NCBI RefSeq assembly: GCF_963518325.1
Contig: NZ_CAUQJB010000011.1
Location: 1 to 64,000, forward strand
Length of the DNA stretch: 64,000 nucleotides
Source of the DNA: Vagococcus_D sp963518325
GTDB taxonomy: Bacteria; Bacillota; Bacilli; Lactobacillales; Vagococcaceae
Direction of reading: 5' to 3'
Shown: positions 17,366-25,943 of the stretch, piece by piece
How positions within the stretch are numbered: position 1 is the stretch's first letter
Layout of the letters: each line of letters starts with the position of its first letter
The notes under the pieces: generated by a model
Databases searched by the model: none
Told to the model about the DNA's origin: nothing
What the model saw: the letters and a program-made list of their open reading frames with translations, nothing else
Translations under genes and position numbers: made by a program

Positions 17366-18353
17366 TCCCTTATTTCATGAAGTTTACGGTATTTACTTTT
17401 CAATTGTCACAACTATTTTAAACAGCCAACAATCATTAAGCCTAAAAGAATTGGATATAATTGTCCGTTCTAAAGGATTTGATGAGTCCCATCTTCAATT
17501 AATGCCCTCACTTTTAAATCAAAAAAATCCTTGGCATCTCTTAAAAGAAGGCAAGGACCAAAAGTGGATGCCACTGACCCAACAACCAACTCCCCCGTTT
17601 CAAACCGACCTGGAGCGTCAGTGGCTCAAAGGCATCATCAGCGACCCACGCTTGCTTAATTTTATGAATCAGTACGAAATTGAGGACTGGGATAAGCAAT
17701 TAAATGCCGTCTCACCTTTGTTCAAAATGACAGATATTATTCATTTTGACCAATTTAAACAACAAGAAAACCTTGTCCAGCAGAGTCAACAACGGAACCA
17801 TTTTAAACGGCTACTTCTGGCTATTAAACAACAAGAATTCCTAAAAATTGAGTATCAGCGGCATGAACAAGCAACAGTCAAAACCGGCATTTTTTGGCCA
17901 ATTAGTCTGGAATACTCGGAAAAGAACCACCTCTTTCGTCTGAAAGCCTGGCGAGTATTACGAAAAAGTCGCTTTGAAGTGACGTTAAACCTTAATCGGA
18001 TGGTGACGATTCAAGCAACACCCACTCACCAAAATATTGAGGACAAAGCCATCACTTCGCGACGACGAGTTGAGCAGGTTACCTGTCAGCTAATTGATAA
18101 ACGGGATGCCTTAAACCGCAGCATGCTTCACTTTGCTGACTATCAAAAAACAACCAAACGACTAGCCAATGGAGACCATTATGAACTGACTATCCATTAC
18201 GACACCAGCGATGAGACAGAACTCTTAATCCGTTTACTATCGTTTGGGCCCTTTATCAAAGTAACCAGTCCCAATCACTTTGTGGCTAAAATTAACGAAC
18301 GTCTCACTGCACAATTGGCACTAATGACGGAGTCATACAAAAAAACCGATTAG
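17355..18353 (+). CDS. WYL-domain regulator 2 (332 aa)
   Basis: The N-terminal region looks helical. The clearest block is at ~165-225: FLKIEYQ followed by WPISLEYSEKNHLFRLKAW and NLNRMVTIQA, matching the WYL pattern (x-hydrophobic-Y, P-h-x-h, Y/W-x-L-x-A, R-h). A C-terminal ligand-binding or WCX-like segment follows. The start ATG has AAGGAGG within the upstream gene and overlaps it. The two probably act as a heteromeric pair. It ends in a terminator that includes its stop codon. Confidence 0.75.
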   Translation: MTTNPLFHEVYGIYFSIVTTILNSQQSLSLKELDIIVRSKGFDESHLQLMPSLLNQKNPWHLLKEGKDQKWMPLTQQPTPPFQTDLERQWLKGIISDPRLLNFMNQYEIEDWDKQLNAVSPLFKMTDIIHFDQFKQQENLVQQSQQRNHFKRLLLAIKQQEFLKIEYQRHEQATVKTGIFWPISLEYSEKNHLFRLKAWRVLRKSRFEVTLNLNRMVTIQATPTHQNIEDKAITSRRRVEQVTCQLIDKRDALNRSMLHFADYQKTTKRLANGDHYELTIHYDTSDETELLIRLLSFGPFIKVTSPNHFVAKINERLTAQLALMTESYKKTD

Positions 18354-18371
18354 GAAAACTAATCGGTTTTT
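18341..18371. terminator. terminator containing the WYL2 stop codon
   Basis: Arms AAAAACCGATTAG (18341-18353) and CTAATCGGTTTTT (18359-18371) pair perfectly. The TAG stop of the WYL gene is the top of the stem. It can serve both the plus-strand gene and the convergent 75-aa gene. Confidence 0.92.
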
Positions 18372-18374
18372 TCT

Positions 18375-18602
18375 CTATTTGAGTATTGCTTTTGTTTGAA
18401 ACTGAATCGTGTCATTTAAAAGTCGGCGATAAGTTAATAAGTCCTCATCAACAGCCGCCAGACGTTCTCGAGACGCTTGGATAAGGTCGGTATTAGCCGA
18501 GGTCAGCGTCTCTCCAATTAACTTTTCCAATTGTTTCTTTTCAATCTTCAAATAAGCCACTGCATACTCAATTGTTTTATCCACATCAAAAGATTCAACC
18601 AT
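18375..18602 (-). CDS. small hypothetical helical protein
   Basis: A 75-residue protein, almost wholly helical and charged, likely a short coiled coil (EKKQLEKLIGETLTSANTDL and following residues). No membrane segment or known motif. It is monocistronic, between the helicase gene and the WYL terminator. The weak ribosome site leaves some doubt. Confidence 0.5.
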   Translation of the reverse strand: MVESFDVDKTIEYAVAYLKIEKKQLEKLIGETLTSANTDLIQASRERLAAVDEDLLTYRRLLNDTIQFQTKAILK

Positions 18603-18672
18603 CTTAGGCCACCATCTTTCCTGTTATTTGAGTTTATTATACCCCATAACAGAAGGTTAGTGAAGAATAGCC

Positions 18673-20148
18673 TTAGCTGTTTTCACGAACTTCTCTTTCG
18701 TAAGTTGTTTCATTGGCTTTGCTAACACGACGAACCCGTCCTTTAACTGGCATCGTCTGCAAAGCCTTTAATACTGCCGGCCCCTTGCCATTAAGAATTT
18801 CCACAAAGGTAGACACATCCAGCAAACTAATAACCCCTATATCATCAGCCGTCATTCCTTCGATATTACACAAAGCACCTACTACGTCCCCTGCACGCAT
18901 CTTAGTTTTCTTCCCAGCATTGATATGTAACTTCATAATTTCTGATTTAAACTCATGACCTTTAGTTTGGCGAACTTTAGGTTTTCGTTGTTGTTTAGCC
19001 TCAAAAGAAGTCATACGATCGTTGACCAGTGAATAGCTAGGTGCCCGTAAGGCTTGGATTTCCCCTTGTTTCTCTTTAATATCCCCAAAACGGCGATCAT
19101 CAAATTGGTTGACAAAAGCAACTGCTTTGCCATGTTTTTCAAAGCGAGCTGTTCTACCAATCCGATGAACGTAAGTTTCAGGATTATCTGGTAAATCATA
19201 ATTCACCACTAAAACAATATCGGCAATATCCAATCCTCGAGCTGCTACGTCTGTTGCGACTAAATAACGGAAATAACCATGCTTAAAGTCATTGATGACT
19301 TTTGTTCGGTCACGTTGTTCCATTCCACCATGCAACATTTCCACTTGAACGCCCAGATCTGCCAAAGCATTGGCAACTTCTTCAACTGCTGCCCGGGTAT
19401 TACAAAAGATAATGCTGCTGTCGGGGTTATCTACAACTAAGACATCTCGCAAAAGGCTTATTTTATCCTCATTGTCCACGTCATAATACTGTTGCAAAAT
19501 TCGGTCTTCCACTTTATTTTCCGTTTCAACTTGAATAAACTGAGGTTCTGTTAAATAATAATCTGCTAATTTTTGAATTTGTGTCGGCATCGTTGCTGAA
19601 AACAAAGCTTTTACGACGTCTGTTGGCACTTCTTCCAGAACTCGTTCAATTTGATCGATAAACCCCATCGCCAGCATTTCATCTGCTTCATCAATCACAA
19701 CGGTCTTGATCTGACTTAAATCAATTGTGCCACGCTCAAGATGATCTAATAATCGACCTGGTGTTGCCACTACAACATGTGTCCGCTGTTTAAGATTCCG
19801 TTCTTGAATCTCAAAAGAGCTACGACCAAATACCGCCTCAACCTTCAAACGTTTGAAACGACCAATATGAAACACCTCTTCTTGTATTTGAAGAGCCAAT
19901 TCCCGTGTAGGCGTTAAAATTAAAGCCTGAGGTTCGCGTTTTTCCCATTTAACCCGTTCGCAAATCGGAATCGCAAAAGCTGCTGTTTTACCACTCCCAG
20001 TCTGTGATTTAACAATCATGTCCCGCCCATGCATCATAAAAGGAATGGCTTCCTGTTGAACCTGAGTCGGTTGATCATAACCCAAGACGTCCAGCGCTCG
20101 TCTAATTTCCTCACTTAAGTGTAATTCTTCAAATTTATTTTCTGTCAT
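18673..20148 (-). CDS. dbpA: DEAD-box RNA helicase, DbpA/YxiN type
   Basis: A 491-residue ATP-dependent RNA helicase. Motifs in order are SQTGSGKTAAFAIP (I), PTRELALQ (Ia), TPGRLLDHL, VIDEADEML (II), SATMP (III), IIFCNTRAAVEEV, HGGMEQRDR, LVATDVAARGLDI (V) and HRIGRTAR (VI). The C-terminal ~75 residues (KLHINAGKKTKMRAGDVVGA onward) match the DbpA RNA-binding domain, which targets 23S rRNA in DbpA/YxiN. This argues for a ribosome-assembly role rather than the CshA degradosome helicase. CshA/B assignment is the alternative. Confidence 0.88.
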   Translation of the reverse strand: MTENKFEELHLSEEIRRALDVLGYDQPTQVQQEAIPFMMHGRDMIVKSQTGSGKTAAFAIPICERVKWEKREPQALILTPTRELALQIQEEVFHIGRFKRLKVEAVFGRSSFEIQERNLKQRTHVVVATPGRLLDHLERGTIDLSQIKTVVIDEADEMLAMGFIDQIERVLEEVPTDVVKALFSATMPTQIQKLADYYLTEPQFIQVETENKVEDRILQQYYDVDNEDKISLLRDVLVVDNPDSSIIFCNTRAAVEEVANALADLGVQVEMLHGGMEQRDRTKVINDFKHGYFRYLVATDVAARGLDIADIVLVVNYDLPDNPETYVHRIGRTARFEKHGKAVAFVNQFDDRRFGDIKEKQGEIQALRAPSYSLVNDRMTSFEAKQQRKPKVRQTKGHEFKSEIMKLHINAGKKTKMRAGDVVGALCNIEGMTADDIGVISLLDVSTFVEILNGKGPAVLKALQTMPVKGRVRRVSKANETTYEREVRENS

Positions 20149-20278
20149 GTCCTTATTCCTCTACTGTTCACCTTAGTTAATCCCTTAGGTGCGAATTTTT
20201 TCTGCCATCATATCTTAACACGATTTCACACTGATTACACTATTATTGCTATTTCTGGCTTTTTGAAGTGTAAAAAAA

Positions 20279-20300
20279 CACTTACTTTTATAAGTAAGTG
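20279..20300 (-). terminator. terminator of amino-acid ABC operon
   Basis: CACTTACTT/AAGTAAGTG arms with a 4-base loop, and a seven-T run on the minus strand (the A-run at 20272-20278). Confidence 0.85.
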
Positions 20301-20313
20301 GGCTTTTACCGAT

Positions 20314-20560
20314 TAAATGAATTCAATTGGAAGGGTCATTTCCTCCGCTCCTTCAAGAGCACAACTTAACTCATAGGCTGCAAATCCAGCCGACAACAAG
20401 ATTAACACCCCCTCTTTTCAGAGAGTCATGCCAACTGTCCAAGCATAGGATATTACCTCACCTCTGTCAACCGATTTAACACCTTCACAACCACTATCTG
20501 CCCTTTGAAGATAGTCAAAAAAACAGTCAGAACAACTCGTTCCAACTGCTTTCCCATAAT
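20314..20560 (-). pseudogene. gene remnant, possible Gfo/Idh/MocA oxidoreductase tail
   Basis: The minus strand reads LILLSAGFAAYELSCALEGA then EEMTLPIEFI and a stop at about 20314. This alanine/serine-rich C-terminal helix ending in a short strand resembles Gfo/Idh/MocA dehydrogenase tails. Upstream the frame is not maintained. A different frame (CSDCFFDYLQRADSGCEGVK) covers 20418-20560. It is probably a decayed fragment; the family is uncertain. Confidence 0.35.
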
Positions 20561-21217
20561 TTAAGAAGCCGACCAACGTATTTCCAGACGTTTGGCAAAA
20601 ACCGATAGTGAATAACAAATCACAAAATAACAGAACGTCATAGCCACAAACATCGGTAAGACAGCTGATGGATCTTGAGCGTAGATAATTTTTGCATGGT
20701 GAGTCAATTCCGGCAAGGAGATGATCACGGCCAAAGAAGTATCCCGAATCAGCGAGATAAACTGGCTAACAATCGGTGGAATCATCAACTTAATGCCTTG
20801 AGGAAAGACGATGTAATACAAAGACTGCATATAAGTTAAGCCCGTCGAACGTCCTGCTTCCATTTGCCCTTTTGGTACAGCAATCAGACCTGCCCGAATA
20901 ATCTCTGACAGCATGGCCGATTCAAAGATCGTCATAGCCGCAACAGCTGACCAGAAAATACTAAATTGAATACCAATTTGTGGTAAGGCAAAATAAGTGA
21001 AAAAGATGATCAACAATAACGGTAAGTTTCGAATAATGTCGACAATTAAGCCAACAATCTTAGAAAAGTAAGGAATCTTCATGTAACGAATGACACCTAG
21101 GATTCCGCCAATAATGAAACTGAATATAATCGAGACAATCGCCACTTGCAAGGTTACCATTAACCCGTCCAGTAAAAAGCGGATGTTGATCCATGAAAAA
21201 GCATTAAAAAAGTCCAT
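20561..21217 (-). CDS. polar amino acid ABC transporter permease (GlnP-like)
   Basis: A 218-residue HisM/GlnP-type permease with five membrane segments. The coupling motif is EAGRSTGLTYMQSLYYIVFPQG, the EAA loop of amino-acid importers. It lies 14 bases after the second permease gene and ends the operon ATPase-binding protein-permease-permease. The order matches B. subtilis glnQHMP. Glutamine or another polar amino acid is the probable substrate, but specificity is not readable. Confidence 0.9.
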   Translation of the reverse strand: MDFFNAFSWINIRFLLDGLMVTLQVAIVSIIFSFIIGGILGVIRYMKIPYFSKIVGLIVDIIRNLPLLLIIFFTYFALPQIGIQFSIFWSAVAAMTIFESAMLSEIIRAGLIAVPKGQMEAGRSTGLTYMQSLYYIVFPQGIKLMIPPIVSQFISLIRDTSLAVIISLPELTHHAKIIYAQDPSAVLPMFVAMTFCYFVICYSLSVFAKRLEIRWSAS

Positions 21218-21231
21218 TCAAACTCCCCCTC

Positions 21232-21879
21232 CTAGTTACTAACCGCTAAGCGATTTTCAATATATTTCATTAAATATGAGACTGGCAAGGTCATCAATAG
21301 GTAGAAACAACCGATCATTGTATACGTGCCAATCGTGTTAAAGGTTGTACTGGCAATTAAATCACCTTGATACATCAAATCAACCCCAGTGACCATCGCT
21401 AAAATCGATGAATTCTTAACAAGATTGATAAATTGATTGCCCAATGGGGGGATGACGATTTTAAAAGCCTGTGGCAACACAATGTACCACATGGCTTCGG
21501 CATAACTTAAACCTGTTGACAACCCCGCTTCCATCTGACCTTTTGGAATACCTTCAATCCCCGCGCGAACCGTATCCGCAATAAAAGCAGAGGTATATAA
21601 AGTTAAGCCAATCGTGCCAGACGCAAAGCCATCAAATTTGAACCCATAAATCGGTGCTACTACAAAAAAGAACATCACAATAATGAGTAATGGAATATTT
21701 CGGAAAAATTCCACGTAAGCAGTTGCGACTTTTCCTAAAATTCTCAAAGGCGAGACTTGTAATACCGCCATGATCGTTCCAATGATTAAACTGGCAACTA
21801 AAGCGATAAAACTAGCCAATAAAGTGGTTCGCAATCCTTCAAAAATCAAGTCGCTGTTATCTGTAAATAGTGCAATCAT
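21232..21879 (-). CDS. polar amino acid ABC transporter permease (GlnM-like)
   Basis: A 215-residue HisM-family permease that pairs with the following permease. EAGLSTGLSYAEAMWYIVLP is the ATPase-contact EAA loop, and PLLIIVMFFFVVAPI precedes it. It has five helices. The gene begins 16 bases after the binding-protein gene, in the same transcript. Confidence 0.9.
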   Translation of the reverse strand: MIALFTDNSDLIFEGLRTTLLASFIALVASLIIGTIMAVLQVSPLRILGKVATAYVEFFRNIPLLIIVMFFFVVAPIYGFKFDGFASGTIGLTLYTSAFIADTVRAGIEGIPKGQMEAGLSTGLSYAEAMWYIVLPQAFKIVIPPLGNQFINLVKNSSILAMVTGVDLMYQGDLIASTTFNTIGTYTMIGCFYLLMTLPVSYLMKYIENRLAVSN

Positions 21880-21895
21880 TTGTCTCCCCCTCTCC

Positions 21896-22702
21896 TTACT
21901 TCTCTACATTCGGAAACCATTTAGCAAAAATCTCATCATAGACGCCGTTTTCTTGAATGGTTGCCAAAGCTTTATTCATAGCTTCAACAAAACTTTCCTG
22001 GCCTTTGTTGATCGCAATGCCATAAGGTTCATCGGTAAAGATTTCCCCAGCCAAAACAAAATCAGGATTCTCTTCTGCCATTCCCAATAAGATACTATTA
22101 TCAGTTGTCATAGCATCCCCTTGACCCGACTGTAAAGCAGTAAAGGCTTCGGCATAGTTTTCCAGTTCTAAAATATGGGCTTTAGGCGCTTTTTCACGAA
22201 TATTAACCGCCGATGTAGAGCCCTTAACAGCTAAGACCGTCGTTGTTTCATCTAAGCTTTCAATGCCTTTAATCGAACTCCCTTTTTTCACTAAGAGAGA
22301 TTGTCCCGCAGCAAAATAAACATCGGAAAAATCAACAACCTTTTGCCGCTCCTCACTGATGGTCATCGTCGCAATAATGGCATCGATGTTTCCATTTTTC
22401 AAAAGAGGAATCCGTGTTTTGGAAGTGACTTCAATAAATTCAGCTTCAGCCTCTGCCCCTAACATTTCTTCTGTTAAGGCTTTGGCGATGTCAATATCAA
22501 AACCTTCCACTTTCCGTGTTTCGATATTCATCAAACCAAATAAGCGGGTATCGTTCTTCACACCCCAAATAATTTTATTACTGGTTTGGGTTCGTTCCAA
22601 AATATCTTGTTCTGCTAAACTCGTTTTACTGCATCCAGCCAAGACTGTCAGGAGCAAAACAAGGATTATTAAATAACAAAATTTTAATTTAGAATGTTTC
22701 AT
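21896..22702 (-). CDS. amino acid ABC transporter substrate-binding lipoprotein (GlnH-like)
   Basis: A 268-residue extracellular solute-binding protein family 3. The signal and lipobox LLTVLAGC place the lipidated cysteine at residue 24. The SBP_bac_3 pattern is clear: GFDIDIAKALTEEML, PLLKNGNIDAIIATMTISEE, RQKVVDFSDVYF, VLAVKGSTSAVNI and PYGIAINKGQ. It delivers polar amino acids to the two permeases. It is cotranscribed 11 bases after the ATPase gene. Confidence 0.93.
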   Translation of the reverse strand: MKHSKLKFCYLIILVLLLTVLAGCSKTSLAEQDILERTQTSNKIIWGVKNDTRLFGLMNIETRKVEGFDIDIAKALTEEMLGAEAEAEFIEVTSKTRIPLLKNGNIDAIIATMTISEERQKVVDFSDVYFAAGQSLLVKKGSSIKGIESLDETTTVLAVKGSTSAVNIREKAPKAHILELENYAEAFTALQSGQGDAMTTDNSILLGMAEENPDFVLAGEIFTDEPYGIAINKGQESFVEAMNKALATIQENGVYDEIFAKWFPNVEK

Positions 22703-22713
22703 CTTTCTCCTCC

Positions 22714-23445
22714 TTAGTGATCAATAATCTTACTTAAAAACTGTTGAGCACGAATTTCCTGAGGGTTCTCATAAAATGTTTCTGCTTCGGCATCTTCTAA
22801 TATTTGACCATCTGCCATAAAGATCACTCTATCTGCCACTTCTCGAGCAAAGCCCATTTCATGGGTCACAACAATCATCGTCATGCCTTCTTCTCGAGCA
22901 AGGCCTTTCATAACCTCTAGCACCTCGCCAACCATCTCTGGATCAAGAGCGGATGTTGGCTCATCAAAGAGCATCACATCTGGTTCCATGGCTAAACTAC
23001 GGGCAATTGCGATTCGTTGCTGCTGGCCACCAGATAGTTGTGACGGAAACGCATCTTTCTTGTCCAACATACCAACTTTTGCCAGCAATTCCTCTGCTTT
23101 CGCCACGGCTTCTTCTTTGCTCTTTTTCAACACTTTCATCGGTGCTAGTGTAATGTTATTTAAGACTGTCTTGTGCGGATACAGGTTAAAGTGTTGGAAC
23201 ACCATTCCTAAATTTTTCCGAACATCATTCAAATTGGTACTTGAGCTATGTAAATCAACATCATTGACCATCAAGACACCTGTTGTAATTTCCTCAAGTG
23301 CATTAATACAACGTAGCATTGTGCTCTTCCCTGAACCAGAAGGACCTATCACCACAACAACTTCGCCTTTCGTAATCCGCAAATTAATGTTTTTTAACGC
23401 ATGAAAGTCACCATAATATTTTTCAACATTTTGAAATTCAATCAC
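22714..23445 (-). CDS. glnQ: amino acid ABC transporter ATP-binding protein (GlnQ-like)
   Basis: A 243-residue ATPase with Walker A GPSGSGKST, the Q-loop in GMVFQHFNLYPHKTVLNNIT (typical polar amino-acid ATPases), signature LSGGQQQRIAIARSL, Walker B MLFDEPTSALDPE and the switch histidine in VTHEMGFA. The start is GTG at 23445, preceded by AAGGGGGAT. First gene of the four-gene importer, preceded by a promoter and a leader hairpin. Confidence 0.93.
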   Translation of the reverse strand: MIEFQNVEKYYGDFHALKNINLRITKGEVVVVIGPSGSGKSTMLRCINALEEITTGVLMVNDVDLHSSSTNLNDVRKNLGMVFQHFNLYPHKTVLNNITLAPMKVLKKSKEEAVAKAEELLAKVGMLDKKDAFPSQLSGGQQQRIAIARSLAMEPDVMLFDEPTSALDPEMVGEVLEVMKGLAREEGMTMIVVTHEMGFAREVADRVIFMADGQILEDAEAETFYENPQEIRAQQFLSKIIDH

Positions 23446-23480
23446 GTTTTATCCCCCTTTTATTTACTGTTCTAAACTAA

Positions 23481-23501
23481 AAAAAGACCTGACGTCTTTT
23501 T
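23481..23501 (-). terminator. terminator-like hairpin in glnQ leader
   Basis: On the minus strand AAAAGAC-GTCAG-GTCTTTT is followed by more T, about 35 bases before the GTG start and downstream of the promoter. A second small hairpin ACGG/CCGT lies just before it. It could attenuate the operon; no anti-terminator or known riboswitch was seen. Confidence 0.5.
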
Positions 23502-23524
23502 ACGGTTTTTTTCCGTATTACTAA

Positions 23525-23554
23525 ATTATAATCTATTTATTAACAACTTGTAAA
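23525..23554 (-). promoter_or_regulatory. promoter of glnQHMP-like operon
   Basis: On the minus strand TTTACA (23554-23549), an 18-base spacer and TATAAT (23530-23525). The leader to the GTG start is about 75 bases. Confidence 0.7.
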
Positions 23555-23868
23555 GTTTTCCTCATAATTACGGTTATTTATTTGAAACTAATGAGAGATT
23601 AAATAACTTCTCTTAGCATTATGACACTACGTATACCTCCATCAACAACTAAATGATAACGCGTTTTTCTAGTTATTTTTTATTGATATTAGAACTGTTC
23701 TTATTTTATGCGCATTAGACACAATTCTAACTTTCCCTATTCGCTTACTGTAATAACAAATTAAAGGTCATAATTTACGCACAACTATTCTTACTTTTTT
23801 CGTATCTTTTTGGTTAATTCTTTACCTTTTCCCGCTATACTTAGTTCAAGTTAACAATAACTTCATTC

Positions 23869-23957
23869 GTGGATGAACGTGGTGTTGTCACTCCGTGGGA
23901 ATTAACCGTTGTTTGTTCTCAAAGCTCGAGGTGTAGGTTCGAATCCTACCGTCCACT
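23869..23957 (+). ncRNA. tRNA-like RNA (aberrant or decayed tRNA)
   Basis: The 5' GTGGATG and 3' CGTCCAC form a 7-bp acceptor-like helix with one G-U. GTAGG-TTCGAAT-CCTAC is a perfect T-arm with a canonical T-loop, directly stacked on it. The 57 nt between lacks a canonical D-arm and no clear anticodon loop can be placed. Hairpins CGTGGTG/CACTCCG and GGGAA/TTCTC are possible. No CCA is encoded (TTAC follows). TATACT at 23836 could be its -10, and a terminator follows at ~23978. It may be a decayed class II tRNA or a tRNA mimic. Confidence 0.45.
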
Positions 23958-23973
23958 TACTTAGATTCATTAT

Positions 23974-23998
23974 TATGCCCCTTTATGGGTGTTTTTTT
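23974..23998 (+). terminator. terminator after tRNA-like RNA
   Basis: A short stem ATGCCC/GGGTGT (with wobbles) followed by seven T. It supports transcription of the upstream structure as a discrete RNA. Confidence 0.6.
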
Positions 23999-24117
23999 GT
24001 CTATCATTTATAAACTATTAAATTTAGGCTAAATAACTAGACTCCCTTTAAGGACACTGTTAGTATTATAGAAGTAATTATCTTCTGCATGAGCAGTCTG
24101 TCGAAAGGGACACATCT

Positions 24118-24756
24118 ATGAATAAAACACGCAAGTTTACCTTAACCGCCATTTTTCTCGCCATTATTTTTCTATTGGCTTTCACGCCAATCGGTTTTAT
24201 CAATTTAGGTTTTATTAAAGCAACCATCGTTCACGTTCCGGTTATTATCGCGTCCATCATCTTAGGACCACGTATTGGCGCTCTTCTAGGTGGTGCCTTT
24301 GGCCTGACAAGTTTACTGATTAATACGATGACACCGTCAATTTTATCCTTTGCCTTTTCACCTTTCATCCCTGTCATAGGTACTCAAGACGGTAGCCTTT
24401 GGGCACTGGTCATCACCTTTCTCCCCCGAATCTTAGTTGGGATTGTTCCTTTTTACGTCTTCCATAGCTTAAAGAAACTGATGGCCAAAAAACCAGAGAG
24501 TCAACCTTTTGTGCTATTTTTAGTTGGGGCTACTGGCTCTCTGGTTAACACCTTACTTGTCATGAATTTAATTTATTTCCTCTTCCGTGACAGTTATGCT
24601 GAAGCTCGTGAAATTGCCTTAGGTGGCGCCGTTTATAAAGCTGTCCTAACGGTTATTTTGATCAATGGCGTGCCTGAAGCGATTGTCGCCGGAATTGCTA
24701 CATCGGCGATTGCCAGTGTTCTACTGCGTTTAATGAAGCAGCAAAACCAATTATAA
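24118..24756 (+). CDS. ECF transporter S component, possibly pantothenate type
   Basis: A 212-residue membrane protein with six segments. The pattern TPIGFINLGFIKATIVHVPV, IILGPRIGALLGGAFGLTSL and SFAFSPFIP is typical of energy-coupling-factor substrate-binding subunits, closest in my memory to PanT-like proteins. It must pair with an EcfAA'T module encoded elsewhere. It is a single gene between a tRNA-like RNA and a terminator. The vitamin is inferred, not proven. Confidence 0.8.
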   Translation: MNKTRKFTLTAIFLAIIFLLAFTPIGFINLGFIKATIVHVPVIIASIILGPRIGALLGGAFGLTSLLINTMTPSILSFAFSPFIPVIGTQDGSLWALVITFLPRILVGIVPFYVFHSLKKLMAKKPESQPFVLFLVGATGSLVNTLLVMNLIYFLFRDSYAEAREIALGGAVYKAVLTVILINGVPEAIVAGIATSAIASVLLRLMKQQNQL

Positions 24757-24765
24757 GTACCCAAA

Positions 24766-24800
24766 ATAACGAGGTGTGGCTGATTGCCACACCTCGTTAT
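24766..24800. terminator. strong bidirectional terminator
   Basis: A 15-bp perfect stem (24766-24780 with 24786-24800), serving the ECF gene and the convergent dap operon. Its right arm overlaps the 3' end of ykuR by a few bases. Confidence 0.95.
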
Positions 24801-25894
24801 TTTAATTTTATGTCTAATAACTGACGGTATGTTTCAACGCCAACTGTCAATAAGGACATGTCGAAATCAAATTTAGGATTATGGAGTGGCGGTACTTCTC
24901 CGACACCTAAAAAGAAAAAAACACAGGGATAGTGTTGGGTATAAACACCAAAGTCTTCGGCTTGCAAGACTGGTAAGCTCAATTCATTTAAGTTGGGCAA
25001 TACCTTTCTCACTTGATTAAACAACGCCTCATCATTAATAACTGCTGGGTAACCATCGTTATACTTAAACTCAATCTGGCACCCTCTCGTTTTCCGGTAG
25101 GGTTCAGCCAATTGGTTCAAGGTGTCTTTAAAATACGTCTGCGTGGCATCACTATAGGAGCGAATACTCCCTGAGATGGTCACCATCTCCCCTAAGACAT
25201 TGCGAATCGTCCCACCATGAATCTCACCAAATTTCAGCAGATGATACTCTTCAGCTGGGACGGTTTGATCAAAGTCATAAATATCCGTCATCAAGCGTAC
25301 CCCAATTTCTAAAGCGTCAATCCCTTGCTCATGAGAGGCAATATGAGCAGATTTTCCTTTTACAATAATATCTGTCTCACTGCTTTGAGCCATCATCCCA
25401 CCTTTTCGAGAAAAAACGTCTCCAGAGGCTAAACCTGGCCAAAGGTGAAAACCAAAGATGGCTTGCACATCATAAGTCTCTAATAAACCGGAATCAACAA
25501 TACTTTGAGCGCCACCAGATATCTCTTCAGATGGTTGAAATATCAGAACCACATTATGAGGCAACTGGTGTTTATGCTGGTTGAGATAGGCCGCTAGCTC
25601 CAACACCATGGCCATGTGGCCGTCATGTCCACAAGCATGCATGTAACCTGGATGCTGAGACTGGAAACTCAGTTCTGTGTCTTCCTTAATTGGTAAGGCG
25701 TCAATATCCGTACGGAAGGCAATTGTGTCTGGCTGTCGATTATCAAAATACAAGACCAGACCCGTCTCTCCCACATGATGAATGCGACAGTCATAATCGA
25801 CTACTTCATTAAGCAGATAGGCCTTGGTTTTAAATTCTTGAAAGCCAAGCTCAGGAATTCGATGCAAGGCCATCCGATTTTTGATTAATGTCAT
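24797..25894 (-). CDS. ykuR: N-acetyldiaminopimelate deacetylase
   Basis: An M20-family amidohydrolase of 365 residues that removes acetyl from N-acetyl-LL-2,6-diaminopimelate in the acetylase branch of lysine biosynthesis. The landmarks are ALHRIPELGFQEF, FRTDIDALPI, MHACGHDGHMAM (metal ligands), FQPSEE with catalytic glutamates, and FGFHLWPG. It is last in the operon dapF-dapH-ykuR under a lysine riboswitch, which fixes the substrate among M20 homologues. Confidence 0.92.
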   Translation of the reverse strand: MTLIKNRMALHRIPELGFQEFKTKAYLLNEVVDYDCRIHHVGETGLVLYFDNRQPDTIAFRTDIDALPIKEDTELSFQSQHPGYMHACGHDGHMAMVLELAAYLNQHKHQLPHNVVLIFQPSEEISGGAQSIVDSGLLETYDVQAIFGFHLWPGLASGDVFSRKGGMMAQSSETDIIVKGKSAHIASHEQGIDALEIGVRLMTDIYDFDQTVPAEEYHLLKFGEIHGGTIRNVLGEMVTISGSIRSYSDATQTYFKDTLNQLAEPYRKTRGCQIEFKYNDGYPAVINDEALFNQVRKVLPNLNELSLPVLQAEDFGVYTQHYPCVFFFLGVGEVPPLHNPKFDFDMSLLTVGVETYRQLLDIKLK

Positions 25895-25943
25895 GAGTCA
25901 CCTACTTCACTATATAATTTCTATTTGATTCTATCGATTACTT

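Noticed and set aside
22883..23404. 173-codon frame opposite glnQ
   Set aside because: Shadow frame antisense to a clear ABC ATPase.
23869..23957. A functional standard tRNA
   Set aside because: Acceptor and T-arm fit, but no D-arm, no G18G19 and no consistent anticodon loop; called tRNA-like only.
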